Below, one piece after another: positions 24,355 to 32,940 of a stretch of 35,007 bases of DNA (position 1 is its first letter; every line of letters begins with the position of its first letter). This DNA comes from Armatimonadota bacterium (lineage in GTDB: Bacteria; Armatimonadota; Chthonomonadetes; Chthonomonadales; CAJBBX01), in the NCBI GenBank assembly GCA_026392115.1, contig JAPLCQ010000144.1, positions 1 to 35,007 of the forward strand. Direction: 5' to 3'. The notes under the pieces were generated by a model. It was not told the DNA's origin and ran no database searches. It saw only the letters and a list, made by a program, of their open reading frames with translations. The translations under genes were made by a program, and so were the position numbers.

Positions 24355-24654
24355 CTAGCTAACGCTTCCCCCCATGCCGCACCAGGCCGTACAGCCACGG
24401 CCCGGCAGACACCCTCCGGCGACGGCGCGTCGCGCACCTTGTCGGCACATGGACTCAGTCTGACCGCCGGACTGAGCGAACGGGAACGTACGGAGGCCCA
24501 ACCGCCGCGGGCGGAGCGCGCCGACGTGCCCTTGGGCGTCCGCAGGACGGTTGGGAACAGCTGGCAGCCCCATGTCCCGCGTTGTAGTGGAGGCGACGAA
24601 GCAGCGGGCTGATACCCGGTCAGGCCGCGGCCGTCGCCGCGGCGGGGCCGACAG
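24355..24654 (-). other. 300-bp gap upstream of the TonB receptor, with an inverted repeat
   Basis: No gene is supported here. The gap should hold the promoter of the receptor operon. CTCAGTC (24454-24460) and GACTGAG (24470-24476) form a 7-bp inverted repeat with a 9-nt loop, about 100 nt before the start. It is a candidate operator or leader hairpin. No clear -35/-10 pair and no recognised riboswitch. Confidence 0.4.
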
Positions 24655-25179
24655 TCAGCCACGCCGGCACGGCTGGCGGTTGAGGCACTGGACAAGCTCA
24701 CCCACCGTGGTTACCTTGCCGGCGAGGGGGTCCTTGTGAACCCGAGACAGGTCGTAGCCGGCTCGTTCAGCGACCCGCACGGCGATATCTTCCAGGTCCT
24801 CGTCGTCCAGGTGTAGGTCCTCGGCAATCCGATCGGTCGCTCGGAGCGGGAAGGCCGGGTTCGCGTTGCCCAGACATGCCTGCAGCTCCTCGTAGACGGC
24901 CCGGATGACCCATGTATCGACGGAGCGGCAGTCGAAGTCCCGTGCGAAAGCGCCGATATCTCCGTCGCCGCGCCTCGAGGTCAGGTCCCGCAGTGTGCGG
25001 CGGTAGGCGATGTTGTGGGCAAGCGACGCAACGGCGATGAGGGCCGGCAGGGCAAGCAGCCACGGAGCCAGGTAGCAGGCCCACGCGAACCCCAGCAGCA
25101 TGGCGGCAAGGAGCGCGTAGCCCGCGGGCGTCACGGGCTGGAGCGATGCGGCCGGCATCCGCCTCGATGGAACCCTCAT
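24655..25179 (-). CDS. Membrane-anchored acyl-carrier-like protein lacking the phosphopantetheine serine
   Basis: A 174-aa protein. Two hydrophobic stretches (YALLAAMLLGFAWACYLAPW, LLALPALIAVASLA, residues 21-54) anchor it. A C-terminal domain of about 85 residues looks like the four-helix acyl carrier fold (VIRAVYEELQ, DRIAEDLHLDDEDLEDIAVR, GKVTTVGELVQCLN). Where carriers have DSL, this protein has Asp126 (DLHLDDEDL), so it cannot take phosphopantetheine the usual way. DUF1493-like small proteins share this trait. It lies 13 bp downstream of the rhamnosidase gene, on the same strand, with no strong ribosome site at ATG 25179. Function unknown: perhaps a structural or interaction domain rather than a carrier. 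Confidence 0.6.
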   Translation of the reverse strand: MRVPSRRMPAASLQPVTPAGYALLAAMLLGFAWACYLAPWLLALPALIAVASLAHNIAYRRTLRDLTSRRGDGDIGAFARDFDCRSVDTWVIRAVYEELQACLGNANPAFPLRATDRIAEDLHLDDEDLEDIAVRVAERAGYDLSRVHKDPLAGKVTTVGELVQCLNRQPCRRG

Positions 25180-25192
25180 GGTATACGCGCCC

Positions 25193-27871
25193 CTACCGCG
25201 CCTCCGCCGTCTTGAATACGTATTGCCCTGATCCTACCCGGTAGATCGCGAAGCAGCCCCGGCGGCCTGCGGCGGTAACGCCGGGGGACTTGGCTGCCGG
25301 CGTTCCTCCCTCGGTGATTGTTGCGCCGGGCGGAGCGGGCACGCAGACCGTGGCCTCGGCGTTGGGCGGAACCGTCACATCCATCTGCAGCCCTTGGGCC
25401 GAGCGGCGCCACTTGACCTCGATGCGTCCGTGTTGCGAGTTGTAGCTACCCTTGGCCCACTTCAGTTGCCTGGTGACGCCGGGCTTGATGATGAACGACG
25501 CGTAGCCGGGGCGGCTCGGGCCGGGCCGGATTCCCGCCGCGCCTTCGATGAACCACTGGCCGATGGAGAGGAAGGAGCTGTGCAGCAGCGAGTTCTGGCC
25601 GTCCCACTGCTCCCAGATGGTGGTGGCGCCCTGCGTCAGCATGTGGCCCCAACCGGGGTAGTCGGTCTGCCGCGCCATGAGGCAGACCAGGTCTTCGCGG
25701 CCCATGGCCAGCAGTTGCTGGATCAGGAAGTAGGTCCCGTGGATGCCGGTGTCGACGTGCCCGCGCTTGACGTCGGTGATCTCGCGCACCAGGTTCGCCT
25801 CAACGGCCGGGCGGAGCTGGGAGGGCGTCACGCCCGTCAGTAGCGGAAGGGCCAGGTTCAGCTGCCCGCCGGCGGCGTAGCTGCGCTCGGCCGGGCGGTA
25901 GAAGCGGGCATGCACCGCCGCCGCGCAGGCCTCGGCCCGGTCGGCGTAGGCGCGGGCATCGGCGCGCCGGCCGAGCAGCGCGGCCACCCGGGCGGCGATG
26001 CGCAGGTTGTAGACCTGGTAGCAGTTGTTGTAGAAGAGCGTGGAGAGGGCGTCCACGCGGTTGGCGCCCTGGTCGCGGCCAGGCGGCACCCAGTCGCCCA
26101 GGAAGTCCCAATCGCCGCCCCACTTCTCCAGCAGGCCGCTACGGGTGTGCGTCTGCAGGAAGGCGAGCCAGCGCCGCATGGTGGGGTAGTTGGCGGCAAG
26201 CACGCCCGTGTCGCCCGTGGCGCGGTAGAGAGCCCAGGGCATGGTGACGCAGATGCCGCTCCACGAGGGGCCGCCGCCGCCGTTGTAGGTGGGCGCGGTA
26301 TAGGGCAGGTCGCCGTTGGGCTGCTGCACGTCGCGCCAATCCTGGAGCCACTTGGTGTAGAAGGCGCCCATGCCGTAGTTGCGCATGGCCGTCTCCATGG
26401 TGGCGTGGGCGTCGCCGCCGTAGCCCATGCGCTCGCGGTGCGGGCAATCGACGGTGTAGCCGCTCACGCTGAGGGACTCAAAGGTATGCAACGTGGTCTC
26501 GTAGATGCGGTTGAGAAGCTCATCTGAGCAACGGAACCCGGCGGCGCGCTCGTAGCCGCTCCGCACCAGCCATCCCCGCACGTCGTCGCGCCCGGGCGTC
26601 TGATCGATGCCCGTCACGGTGATCCACCTGCCCGCCACGTAGTTAAAGCGGCTGCGGAAGAGGCCCCAGCCGTCCGGCCCGAGGACCAGCTCGCTCCGCT
26701 GGCGGAAGCTGTCGTCGTCGCCCGGTCGCTCGGAGACGGTGATGGTGGCCACGCCGCCCGGCTTGCCGTGCAGGCGCAGGGCCAGCCAGCCGCTGAAGCT
26801 GACGCCCATGTCGATCCGGCATCCGTTCGACCGCCCGGCGATGGAGGCGGGCCGGTACTCCCGCACCTTGCGGTTGGGCTCCAGCATCTCGGCCGAGAGG
26901 GTCACGTTCGGGTCGCGGAGCGCCACCGGCTCCCAGCCCGCCGCGGCGCCATCGGAGCACCACCCGGCGGGCGCGTCGGGCGTCTCCACGCGCTCTCCGC
27001 CGTGGGTGGGGAAGCCGCCTACGGCCCATGTGCCCGAGGGGCGCCACCGCCAGCTTGCGTCGGTCACCATCGTGGTCCGGCCGGAGGCGGTCCAGGCGTC
27101 GAGGCGCGCGATGGCCAACGGGTGGTGCGGCTGTCGGAAGCGGTCGAATCCGCCCCAGCCCGACGCGAGCCAGAGCCCCACGGTGTTGCGGCCGGGGTGT
27201 AGGTACGAGGCCACGTCGTAGGTGACGGCGCGGATGCGCTTGCCCATCTCGCTGATGCTGGGACTGAGGACCGCGTCCCCCACGCGCCGTCCGTTGATCC
27301 AGAGCTCGTGGAAGCCCAGCGACCCGACCGTCATCTCGGCGCGCGCCGGGGCGGCGGGGAGGTCGAACGTGCGCCGGAAGAGCGGCGCGTTGCGGCCCGG
27401 GCCCGCCACCGGCGCAGAGGCGCCGATCCACTCGGCCGCCCAGTCACCCGGCTTCAGCAGGCCCATGCTCCACCCGGCGGGGTCGCTCCATGCCGAGGGG
27501 CGGCCGGCCTCGTCCCAGAGGCGGACCTTCCAGAATGCCCGGGTGCGCGTGGCCAAGGATCGGCCCGCGTAGGGCACGAAGGTGGAGGCGGAGGATCGCA
27601 CCGTGCCGCTGTCCCACAGGTCGCCCTTGCCGTCCGCAAGCGTCGCCGGGCTGGTCGCCACCAGCACCCGGTAGGCCGTCTGCCGGGCGCCTCGCCGTGC
27701 CGGGGCGCTGGTTGCCGCCTTCCACGCGAGGCGCGGGCGGGGAGTGTCGATGCCCAGCGGGTGGGTCAGGTACTCGCAGGTAAGCTGGACCGGGCGTAGG
27801 GGCGACGCCGTCGCGCCGGCGGGCGCGGGTCCGACGATGAGGGCCAGGAGGCAGGCGAGAACCGAGGGCAT
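25193..27871 (-). CDS. Secreted GH78 alpha-L-rhamnosidase
   Basis: An 892-aa enzyme that releases alpha-linked L-rhamnose from glycans or glycosides by the inverting GH78 mechanism. Start ATG 27871 follows AAAGGA 9 nt upstream; the in-frame GTG at 27889 sits before that site. A signal peptide (VLACLLALIVGPAPAGATA) directs export. The N-terminal beta domains include PRPRLAWK and TAYRVLVATSP, then LWINGRRVGDAVLSP of the carbohydrate-binding part. The (alpha/alpha)6 catalytic domain has VDCPHRERMGYGGDAH near residue 475, containing the general acid Glu, and TTIWEQWDG near 753 with the candidate base Glu. The C-terminal beta-sandwich is present, so it is full length. It leads a two-gene unit with the acyl-carrier-like protein. 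Confidence 0.94.
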   Translation of the reverse strand: MPSVLACLLALIVGPAPAGATASPLRPVQLTCEYLTHPLGIDTPRPRLAWKAATSAPARRGARQTAYRVLVATSPATLADGKGDLWDSGTVRSSASTFVPYAGRSLATRTRAFWKVRLWDEAGRPSAWSDPAGWSMGLLKPGDWAAEWIGASAPVAGPGRNAPLFRRTFDLPAAPARAEMTVGSLGFHELWINGRRVGDAVLSPSISEMGKRIRAVTYDVASYLHPGRNTVGLWLASGWGGFDRFRQPHHPLAIARLDAWTASGRTTMVTDASWRWRPSGTWAVGGFPTHGGERVETPDAPAGWCSDGAAAGWEPVALRDPNVTLSAEMLEPNRKVREYRPASIAGRSNGCRIDMGVSFSGWLALRLHGKPGGVATITVSERPGDDDSFRQRSELVLGPDGWGLFRSRFNYVAGRWITVTGIDQTPGRDDVRGWLVRSGYERAAGFRCSDELLNRIYETTLHTFESLSVSGYTVDCPHRERMGYGGDAHATMETAMRNYGMGAFYTKWLQDWRDVQQPNGDLPYTAPTYNGGGGPSWSGICVTMPWALYRATGDTGVLAANYPTMRRWLAFLQTHTRSGLLEKWGGDWDFLGDWVPPGRDQGANRVDALSTLFYNNCYQVYNLRIAARVAALLGRRADARAYADRAEACAAAVHARFYRPAERSYAAGGQLNLALPLLTGVTPSQLRPAVEANLVREITDVKRGHVDTGIHGTYFLIQQLLAMGREDLVCLMARQTDYPGWGHMLTQGATTIWEQWDGQNSLLHSSFLSIGQWFIEGAAGIRPGPSRPGYASFIIKPGVTRQLKWAKGSYNSQHGRIEVKWRRSAQGLQMDVTVPPNAEATVCVPAPPGATITEGGTPAAKSPGVTAAGRRGCFAIYRVGSGQYVFKTAEAR

Positions 27872-28094
27872 GGAGACGCGTCCTTTCACGCCGGGCCGGC
27901 AGGCGGCCGCGGCACTGCCCTAAGCATACCGGACCGAGGCGTGGGGCGTCGTCAGATTGCGTCTGCCCGAGGATGGCGCCGAATCGGTCCCGTGCAGGCG
28001 CACTCGAGCGGCTGCCGGTGGTATATCAGGTGTGGAGAGCGCCGGTTGGCCGGGTTTCGGCCGGGGAGCGAACCTACTGGAAGGAGCCTACGCC
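27872..28094. other. Divergent intergenic region
   Basis: This 223-bp gap lies between the rhamnosidase gene (minus) and the lipoprotein gene (plus). It holds the ribosome site for the plus gene (AAGGAG, 28081-28086). No other gene, clear promoter or repeat is visible. Confidence 0.45.
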
Positions 28095-28483
28095 TTGAGA
28101 GTGCAGTCAACTATTATTGCGATCTTCGGAACGGCCGCCGCCGCCGCGTTGCTGATGTACGGTTGCGCCGGCGAGCCGCCGAAGAAGCCCGGGGGCGCCG
28201 CACCGCCGGCGTTGCCCATGTCAAGGCCGCCGCCGATGCCGAAGAGGGGCTGAAGGCCAGTCCCGGTGACGCGGCTCTCAAGAAGAAGACAGCCGACGCC
28301 GTCGCCGCGGCGGGCGACGCGATGATGGTCAAGTCGACGCTGCCCTCCAAGCCCAAGTACCGCGGCGCCCTTCGCTACTTCCGCCGCGCCCTGGAACTGG
28401 ACGGCGCGAACCAGCGGGCAGTGGGCGGTCGCGACCTCATCGAGGGCATCTACAAGAGCATGGGAATGCCTGTGCCAGAGTAG
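28095..28483 (+). pseudogene. Lipoprotein with a TPR-like C-terminus, interrupted by a frameshift
   Basis: Start TTG 28095 lies 8 nt after AAGGAG. The first frame encodes a lipoprotein signal (IIAIFGTAAAAALLMYGCAG) and a Pro-rich stretch, then stops at 28251-28253. A different frame, shifted by one base, runs from about 28200 to the stop at 28483. It encodes EEGLKASPGDAALKKK and a TPR-like helix pair (ALRYFRRALELDGANQRA). Both halves are protein-like and together make a plausible 130-aa lipoprotein. One added base in or near the CCCGGGGGCGCC tract around 28190 would join them. A sequencing or assembly error at that G run is as likely as a true mutation. No canonical -1 slippery heptamer is present. 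Confidence 0.6.
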
Positions 28484-28518
28484 GGGCCGTTCCGCTCGGG
28501 CGAGCGGAGGGGCGCGGT

Positions 28519-29139
28519 TCACGTCGGCCGGGCCGCGCCCGTAGCCTCCGACGTCCCTGCGGCAGCATCGAACGCGATGCCCTCGTAGAGTTCGGCCAGC
28601 TCGATGGTGCAGCCCAGGCTCGGCGCCTCGATCATCGACGCGAGCCCTTCGGCGGAGGCATAGAGCCACCTGCCGCCGTCGGCACGGCTGAAGACCTCGA
28701 CGAGCGGCTGGTCCTGGCTCACGAGGATGTAGTCCCGCAGTGCCGCGATCCCCTGGTAACGCCGGAACTTGGCGCCCCGGTCATAGGCCTGGGTGCTGGG
28801 AGACAGAATCTCAACCAGCATGGTCGGGTTGAGCAGCGTATCGCCCTGATCGTCCTCCAGCAAGACCTCGCCACAGACGACAGACAGGTCCGGGTAGGTG
28901 TACTGGTCAGGTTCGCCGGCCCGAACGCGCAGATCGGAACTGAACGCCTGACAGCCGCACCCGCGTAGTCGTTGGTAGAGGATGCCGGACAGCTTGGCGG
29001 CGAGGGCCGCATGCGCCCGGCTCGCGCCCGACATGGCGACCAGGCGCCCGTCGATCAGCTCGTGCTTTGCATCGCTTTTCCGCTCGAAGGCCAGGTAGGC
29101 CTCCGGCGTCCACTGCTCCGGGTTCCGTGCAAGGCTCAT
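28519..29139 (-). CDS. Uma2-family putative restriction-type endonuclease (DUF820)
   Basis: A 206-aa protein of the PD-(D/E)XK superfamily Uma2/DUF820 group. Visible landmarks are KHELIDGRLVAMSG, YPDLSVVCGEVL with the conserved Asp, and LVEILSPSTQAYDRGAKFRRYQ with Glu and Lys of the nuclease core. Length is normal. The family is abundant in cyanobacteria and other environmental bacteria, but its biological role is poorly known. Start ATG 29139 lacks a strong ribosome site. It is divergent from the zinc-ribbon gene, 154 bp away, and convergent with the frameshifted lipoprotein gene. No methyltransferase or toxin partner is adjacent. Confidence 0.88.
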   Translation of the reverse strand: MSLARNPEQWTPEAYLAFERKSDAKHELIDGRLVAMSGASRAHAALAAKLSGILYQRLRGCGCQAFSSDLRVRAGEPDQYTYPDLSVVCGEVLLEDDQGDTLLNPTMLVEILSPSTQAYDRGAKFRRYQGIAALRDYILVSQDQPLVEVFSRADGGRWLYASAEGLASMIEAPSLGCTIELAELYEGIAFDAAAGTSEATGAARPT

Positions 29140-29293
29140 TTGGGACCCCCATCGGCCCGTCGCCGTCTTTCGGCAACGAGACCTCTGCCTCGGTACACCA
29201 AATATTATCCACGAACGCCGCGATTGCTCGGTCCATCGGACAGCCGATGCGCTTGGGGTACCCTCCCTCGAGTTGCCAGGCTTGGGGGATCAC

Positions 29294-29818
29294 ATGACCG
29301 AACGGCTCTGCCCGGACTGCCACCGGGCGCTGACGATGCGCGAGTTCGAGGGCATACAGCTGGACGTCTGCGGCGCGTGCGCCGGCATCTGGTTCGACCG
29401 GCTCGAGTTCGACGAGCTCCGCAAGCAGGGCCGCCGGGCGGCGCATCAGGTGGAAGCCGCCGTGTGGCCCGCGCCCAACCACGCCCGGCGCAGTCGCCCC
29501 GAGCGCTGGTGCCCGGTCTGCCCGCGCCCGCTACGGCGCTATCCCTACGAGGGCACGCACGTCGAGGTGGACGGCTGCCCCTTCTGCGGCGGCATGTGGG
29601 TGCAGGATGCCGCGCTGGAGCAGATGGTCCTGGCGCTCACGGCCCCGCCGTCGGCGCGCTTGCCGGGCGAGCGCCCTCGGCAGCAGATCGACGCCGACCG
29701 CCTGCTGGCCGAGGCCACCATGGAGCACGAGCGGTTCATGGCCCGCGCGCAGGCGGCCACGGCGTTCTTCAAGGCCATGGGACGTCGGAACGGCTATCGG
29801 GCGTGGTGGGGATGGTAG
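29294..29818 (+). CDS. Double zinc-ribbon protein (TFIIB-type zinc finger)
   Basis: A 174-aa protein with two zinc ribbons of the zf-TFIIB type. The first uses Cys6, Cys9, Cys26 and Cys29 (CPDCHRAL, DVCGACAGIWFD). The second uses Cys73, Cys76, Cys95 and Cys98 (CPVCPRPL, GCPFCGGMWV). The GIWFD and GGMW tails after the last Cys are typical. Between and after the ribbons are charged helical segments. Small bacterial proteins of this type are of unknown function. GGGGGAT lies just before ATG 29294. Its end overlaps the beta-helix gene start by 7 bases, so the two are probably coupled, an odd pairing of a cytoplasmic and a secreted protein. Confidence 0.82.
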   Translation: MTERLCPDCHRALTMREFEGIQLDVCGACAGIWFDRLEFDELRKQGRRAAHQVEAAVWPAPNHARRSRPERWCPVCPRPLRRYPYEGTHVEVDGCPFCGGMWVQDAALEQMVLALTAPPSARLPGERPRQQIDADRLLAEATMEHERFMARAQAATAFFKAMGRRNGYRAWWGW

Positions 29819-31731
29819 CGGCGCGGTGCGCCCGTGCGGCCCTGGGTATCCTGGCCGCGGTGTGGCCGTTGGGTCCGGCCGCTTCGGCGACCACGCTCCA
29901 TGTCTCGCAGAGCCCGCTCGCAGGCGTGCCGGTCACGGCTCAGGTTCGCACCCTGGGCGAAGCCGCGGCACGGGCGCGAGCGGGCGACAGGGTTGTCATC
30001 CACGGCGGGACCTACCCCGAGGCGGTGACCATCGAGGCCGATGGAACGCGCGAGCGGCCCATCCGGTTCGAGGCCGCGCCCAACGCGGTGGTGGTCGTCA
30101 CCGGCGCGGATCGCCTGCTCGACTGGCGCAAGGAGCCCTCGCCGGAGGGCGAGAACGTCTGCTCGGCTCCGTGGCCCCATCGGTTCATAGGATGGTCGCC
30201 CACCGGCACGCATCCGGCGGACGACTACCACAAGCTCATCGGACGCGCCGAGCAGGTCTTCGTCAACGGCTATGCCCTGCACCAGGTCCTGTCGCGCACT
30301 CAGGTCGGCCGCGGGACCTTCTACGCCGACCTTGAGGGCAGGCGGCTCATCGTGCAGGCCTCGAACAACGCCGCCCTGGGTCCGGACTCCGCGTGGAGCC
30401 CGCGCGTCGAGGCGAGCGTGCGCCAGACGCTCTGGGACGTGCGCGGCGACCGCGTCCTCACGCGGGGCATCGCCTTCCGCTACGGCGCCACGCAGGCGCA
30501 GCAGGCCCTCGTGCGGCTCGGAGGGGCGGGCGACGCCATCGAAGACTGCACCATCGAGCATTCGAACACCGACGGCGCCGACTTCCGAGGGCCCGGCCAG
30601 GCGGCGCGCCGGTGTCGCTTCATGGACAACGGACAGGACGGCTTCACGGGCGGCAACGCCCATGGGCTGCTGATCAGCGACTGCGTTATACGCAACAACA
30701 ACACGAAGAACTTCGATCGGGGCTGGGGCGCCGGCGGCTGCAAGGTCGTGCTGTCGCGCGGCGTCGTCATGGAGCGGTCGCGGTTCACGCGGAACCGGGG
30801 CCACGGCATCTGGTTCGACATCGGCAACGAGGCCTGCGTGGTGCGCAACTGCCTCATCGCCGACAACGAGGACGCGGGCGTCTTCTACGAGATCAGCTAC
30901 GGGTTGCACGCCCACGACAACGTGATCGCGCGCAACGGCCTGCTCAGCTCGGGCGGGGCATGGGGCGCCAACGGCGGCATCGCGCTCTCGTCGTCGCCCG
31001 GTTGCCTTATCGAGCGGAACCTCTTCTTCGGCAACAAGGAGGGCTTCCAGTTCCGTGAGCAGATGCGCCGGACGCCGCGCATCGGGGCCGCGGAGGGCGC
31101 GCCGGAGGTATGGGTCTGGAACCACCACGACACCGTGCGCGGCAACCTGTTCGCGTACAACCGCGACGCCCAGGTCTGGGGCTGGTGGACCACCTTCGAC
31201 GAGCGGCACTGGCCGGAGCGGATGCAGACCGCCCGGCGCGAGCGGCCCTCCTACGTGCCCGAGGCCGACTTCGCCCGCGAGTACCAGGCCGCGCTGGACG
31301 GCGGCGCCCCGCGGGGCCTCAGCCTGGAGGCGCTGGCGCTCGGGTTCAGCGGGAACGTCTACGCCGTGGAGGAGGGGCGGGGCCTCTTCCACTGGGCCGC
31401 CCCGTGGCTTCGCAATCGACGGTACACCCGGCTGGACGAGGTTCGAAGAGAGCTCGGCCTTGAGCAGGGCGGCGTTGTCGCGACCGTGGCGTTCGCCGAC
31501 CCCCTGCGCGACGACTTCCGCCTGCCCGCCGATGTCTCGGCGCAGGTGCGCAACGCCGCCCCTCGAGGGGTCGTACCGGGCGCTCAAGCGGGCGTCGCGG
31601 CTCCGGTCGCCGGGGCCGCGACCCGCCCCGCGTGCGCCTCTCGCCGGCGCGCCGCCACCAGTTCGAGGAGGGCGTCCGGCTCCCCAGGCTCGAGGGCGCG
31701 ACCGGGCGGGTGGCCTCGGGCGAGGCCGTGA
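29812..31731 (+). CDS. Secreted right-handed parallel beta-helix protein
   Basis: A 639-aa protein with start ATG 29812 inside the end of the zinc-ribbon gene. The signal peptide is ALGILAAVWPLGPAASA. The early part, RTLGEAAARARAGDRVVIHGGTY, is the classic entry to pectate-lyase-like helices. Successive short Asn-rich rungs follow (CTIEHSNTDGADF, CVIRNNNTKNF, CLIADNEDAGVF, NVIARNGLLSS, NLFFGNKEGFQF). Such proteins bind or cleave acidic polysaccharides; the catalytic residues cannot be assigned. After about residue 590 the sequence turns to Arg/Ser/Pro-rich text, unlike the rest, so the true stop may have been lost. Only 37 bp separate it from the convergent D-serine-dehydratase-like gene. Confidence 0.85.
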   Translation: MVAARCARAALGILAAVWPLGPAASATTLHVSQSPLAGVPVTAQVRTLGEAAARARAGDRVVIHGGTYPEAVTIEADGTRERPIRFEAAPNAVVVVTGADRLLDWRKEPSPEGENVCSAPWPHRFIGWSPTGTHPADDYHKLIGRAEQVFVNGYALHQVLSRTQVGRGTFYADLEGRRLIVQASNNAALGPDSAWSPRVEASVRQTLWDVRGDRVLTRGIAFRYGATQAQQALVRLGGAGDAIEDCTIEHSNTDGADFRGPGQAARRCRFMDNGQDGFTGGNAHGLLISDCVIRNNNTKNFDRGWGAGGCKVVLSRGVVMERSRFTRNRGHGIWFDIGNEACVVRNCLIADNEDAGVFYEISYGLHAHDNVIARNGLLSSGGAWGANGGIALSSSPGCLIERNLFFGNKEGFQFREQMRRTPRIGAAEGAPEVWVWNHHDTVRGNLFAYNRDAQVWGWWTTFDERHWPERMQTARRERPSYVPEADFAREYQAALDGGAPRGLSLEALALGFSGNVYAVEEGRGLFHWAAPWLRNRRYTRLDEVRRELGLEQGGVVATVAFADPLRDDFRLPADVSAQVRNAAPRGVVPGAQAGVAAPVAGAATRPACASRRRAATSSRRASGSPGSRARPGGWPRARP

Positions 31732-31768
31732 CGGCCGAGGAGGCGCCCCCCGCCGACGCTGGAGAAGG

Positions 31769-32842
31769 CTACCAGACGCAACCCCGCGCGGCCACGGACC
31801 AGGAGGCAACCACGGCGTCGCCGCTGACGACGGTGAGATGGTCGGCCAGGTTCACCGCCGGGCAGACGTGCGCCGGCACGAGCCGCAGCCTGTCGCCCAC
31901 GTTCAAGCCGTCGGCGTCGGCGCCCGTGACGAAGCCGTGTTCCTCGCTGAGGCGGCGGACCAGCAGGTCGCGCCGGTCCAGGTCGGCGGCCGCGAGGCCG
32001 TCGGGCGTTCGGTCGCTGCTGAAGCACTTGCTGCCGGCGTCAACGATGGCCAGTCCCGGCTCGGGCCGGTCGACGACCGTGGCCAACACGCTCAGCGCGA
32101 GGCTCGACCAGGGCATGACGGGCCGCGTCCGCGCCAGTGAGAGGTCGCCGAAGACGTAGGTGCCCGGTCGCACCGCGTGGACGCCCTCGATCTGCGCCAT
32201 GGCCTCGGCGGTCACGCTGCATCCCGGCCAGAGCGGCAGGGCCGGGTCCAGAGCGTCGCGCACGGCCGATGCCGCACGCAGGGCTTCCGCCGCGCAGGCC
32301 TCGGGCCGCTCGGGCGACGTGTAGGCGTGTCCCTCGTGCGTGTAGAGCCCGTGCAGGCGCATGGTGGGGCAGGCCGTGATGCGCGCGGCCAGCCGGCGCG
32401 CGGCGGCCCTGTCCCGGACACCCTCGCGCCCCAGACCCGTGTCCACCGCCATCAGCACCGGCAGCCGCAGCCCGGCGACCCGAAGCAGCGCCTCCAGCGC
32501 CGGGAAGTGCGCCTCGCTGGTGCAGGCGACGATCAGCTCGTCCAGCCGGTCGGCCAGCGCACGGAGGCGCGGCGCCAGGCCCGGGTCCGCCAGCGAGTGC
32601 GCCACGAAGAGCCGCCGCACGCCGCAAGGAAGGAGCGCCTCGGCCTCGCTCAGCTTCGCGCAGCAGAGCCCGGCCGCGCCCGCCTCCATCTGCATCCGGG
32701 CGATCTCGACGCACTTGTGGGTCTTGGCGTGGGGCCAGAGCTCCACCCCGCCCGCACGGCAGGCGCGCTGCATCCGGTCGATGTTGGCCCGCAGGCGGTC
32801 CAGGTCGACGAGCAGGGCGGGGGTAGGCAGGTCGGAGGTCAT
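31769..32842 (-). CDS. D-serine dehydratase-like / D-threonine aldolase-family PLP enzyme
   Basis: A 357-aa fold-type III pyridoxal-phosphate enzyme, starting at MTSDLPTPALLVDLDRL, the usual family opening. Lys40 in WPHAKTHK is the cofactor lysine. VPAHVCPAVNL with His325 and Cys327 matches the zinc-binding pair of D-serine dehydratase-type members. Members degrade D-serine, D-threonine or 3-hydroxyaspartate; which one is not clear from sequence. The barrel and C-terminal beta domain are both present, so length is normal. No good ribosome site precedes ATG 32842. It is 98 bp downstream of the glycosidase-like gene on the same strand, so one transcript is possible. Confidence 0.87.
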   Translation of the reverse strand: MTSDLPTPALLVDLDRLRANIDRMQRACRAGGVELWPHAKTHKCVEIARMQMEAGAAGLCCAKLSEAEALLPCGVRRLFVAHSLADPGLAPRLRALADRLDELIVACTSEAHFPALEALLRVAGLRLPVLMAVDTGLGREGVRDRAAARRLAARITACPTMRLHGLYTHEGHAYTSPERPEACAAEALRAASAVRDALDPALPLWPGCSVTAEAMAQIEGVHAVRPGTYVFGDLSLARTRPVMPWSSLALSVLATVVDRPEPGLAIVDAGSKCFSSDRTPDGLAAADLDRRDLLVRRLSEEHGFVTGADADGLNVGDRLRLVPAHVCPAVNLADHLTVVSGDAVVASWSVAARGCVW

Positions 32843-32940
32843 GGGCCGAGGCGCAGGGGACGCCCCGGCGCAAGGGACCCCGCTGACATCATTGACCGAA
32901 CTGGCAACCGAGAGCCGCGCCCCTTCTCCCCTTCGTCCCT

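Noticed and set aside
24355-24654. Cobalamin riboswitch upstream of the TonB receptor
   Set aside because: The B12-box core and the other conserved blocks are not present. Only a short inverted repeat is seen.
28180-28200. Programmed -1 frameshift joining the two halves of the lipoprotein
   Set aside because: In the zero frame no X-XXY-YYZ heptamer allows good re-pairing in both sites, and no clear downstream pseudoknot is seen. A plain indel is simpler.
28972-29811. N-terminal extension of the beta-helix protein by 280 residues
   Set aside because: It overlaps the zinc-ribbon gene in another frame and lacks similarity to anything. The signal peptide begins at 29812.
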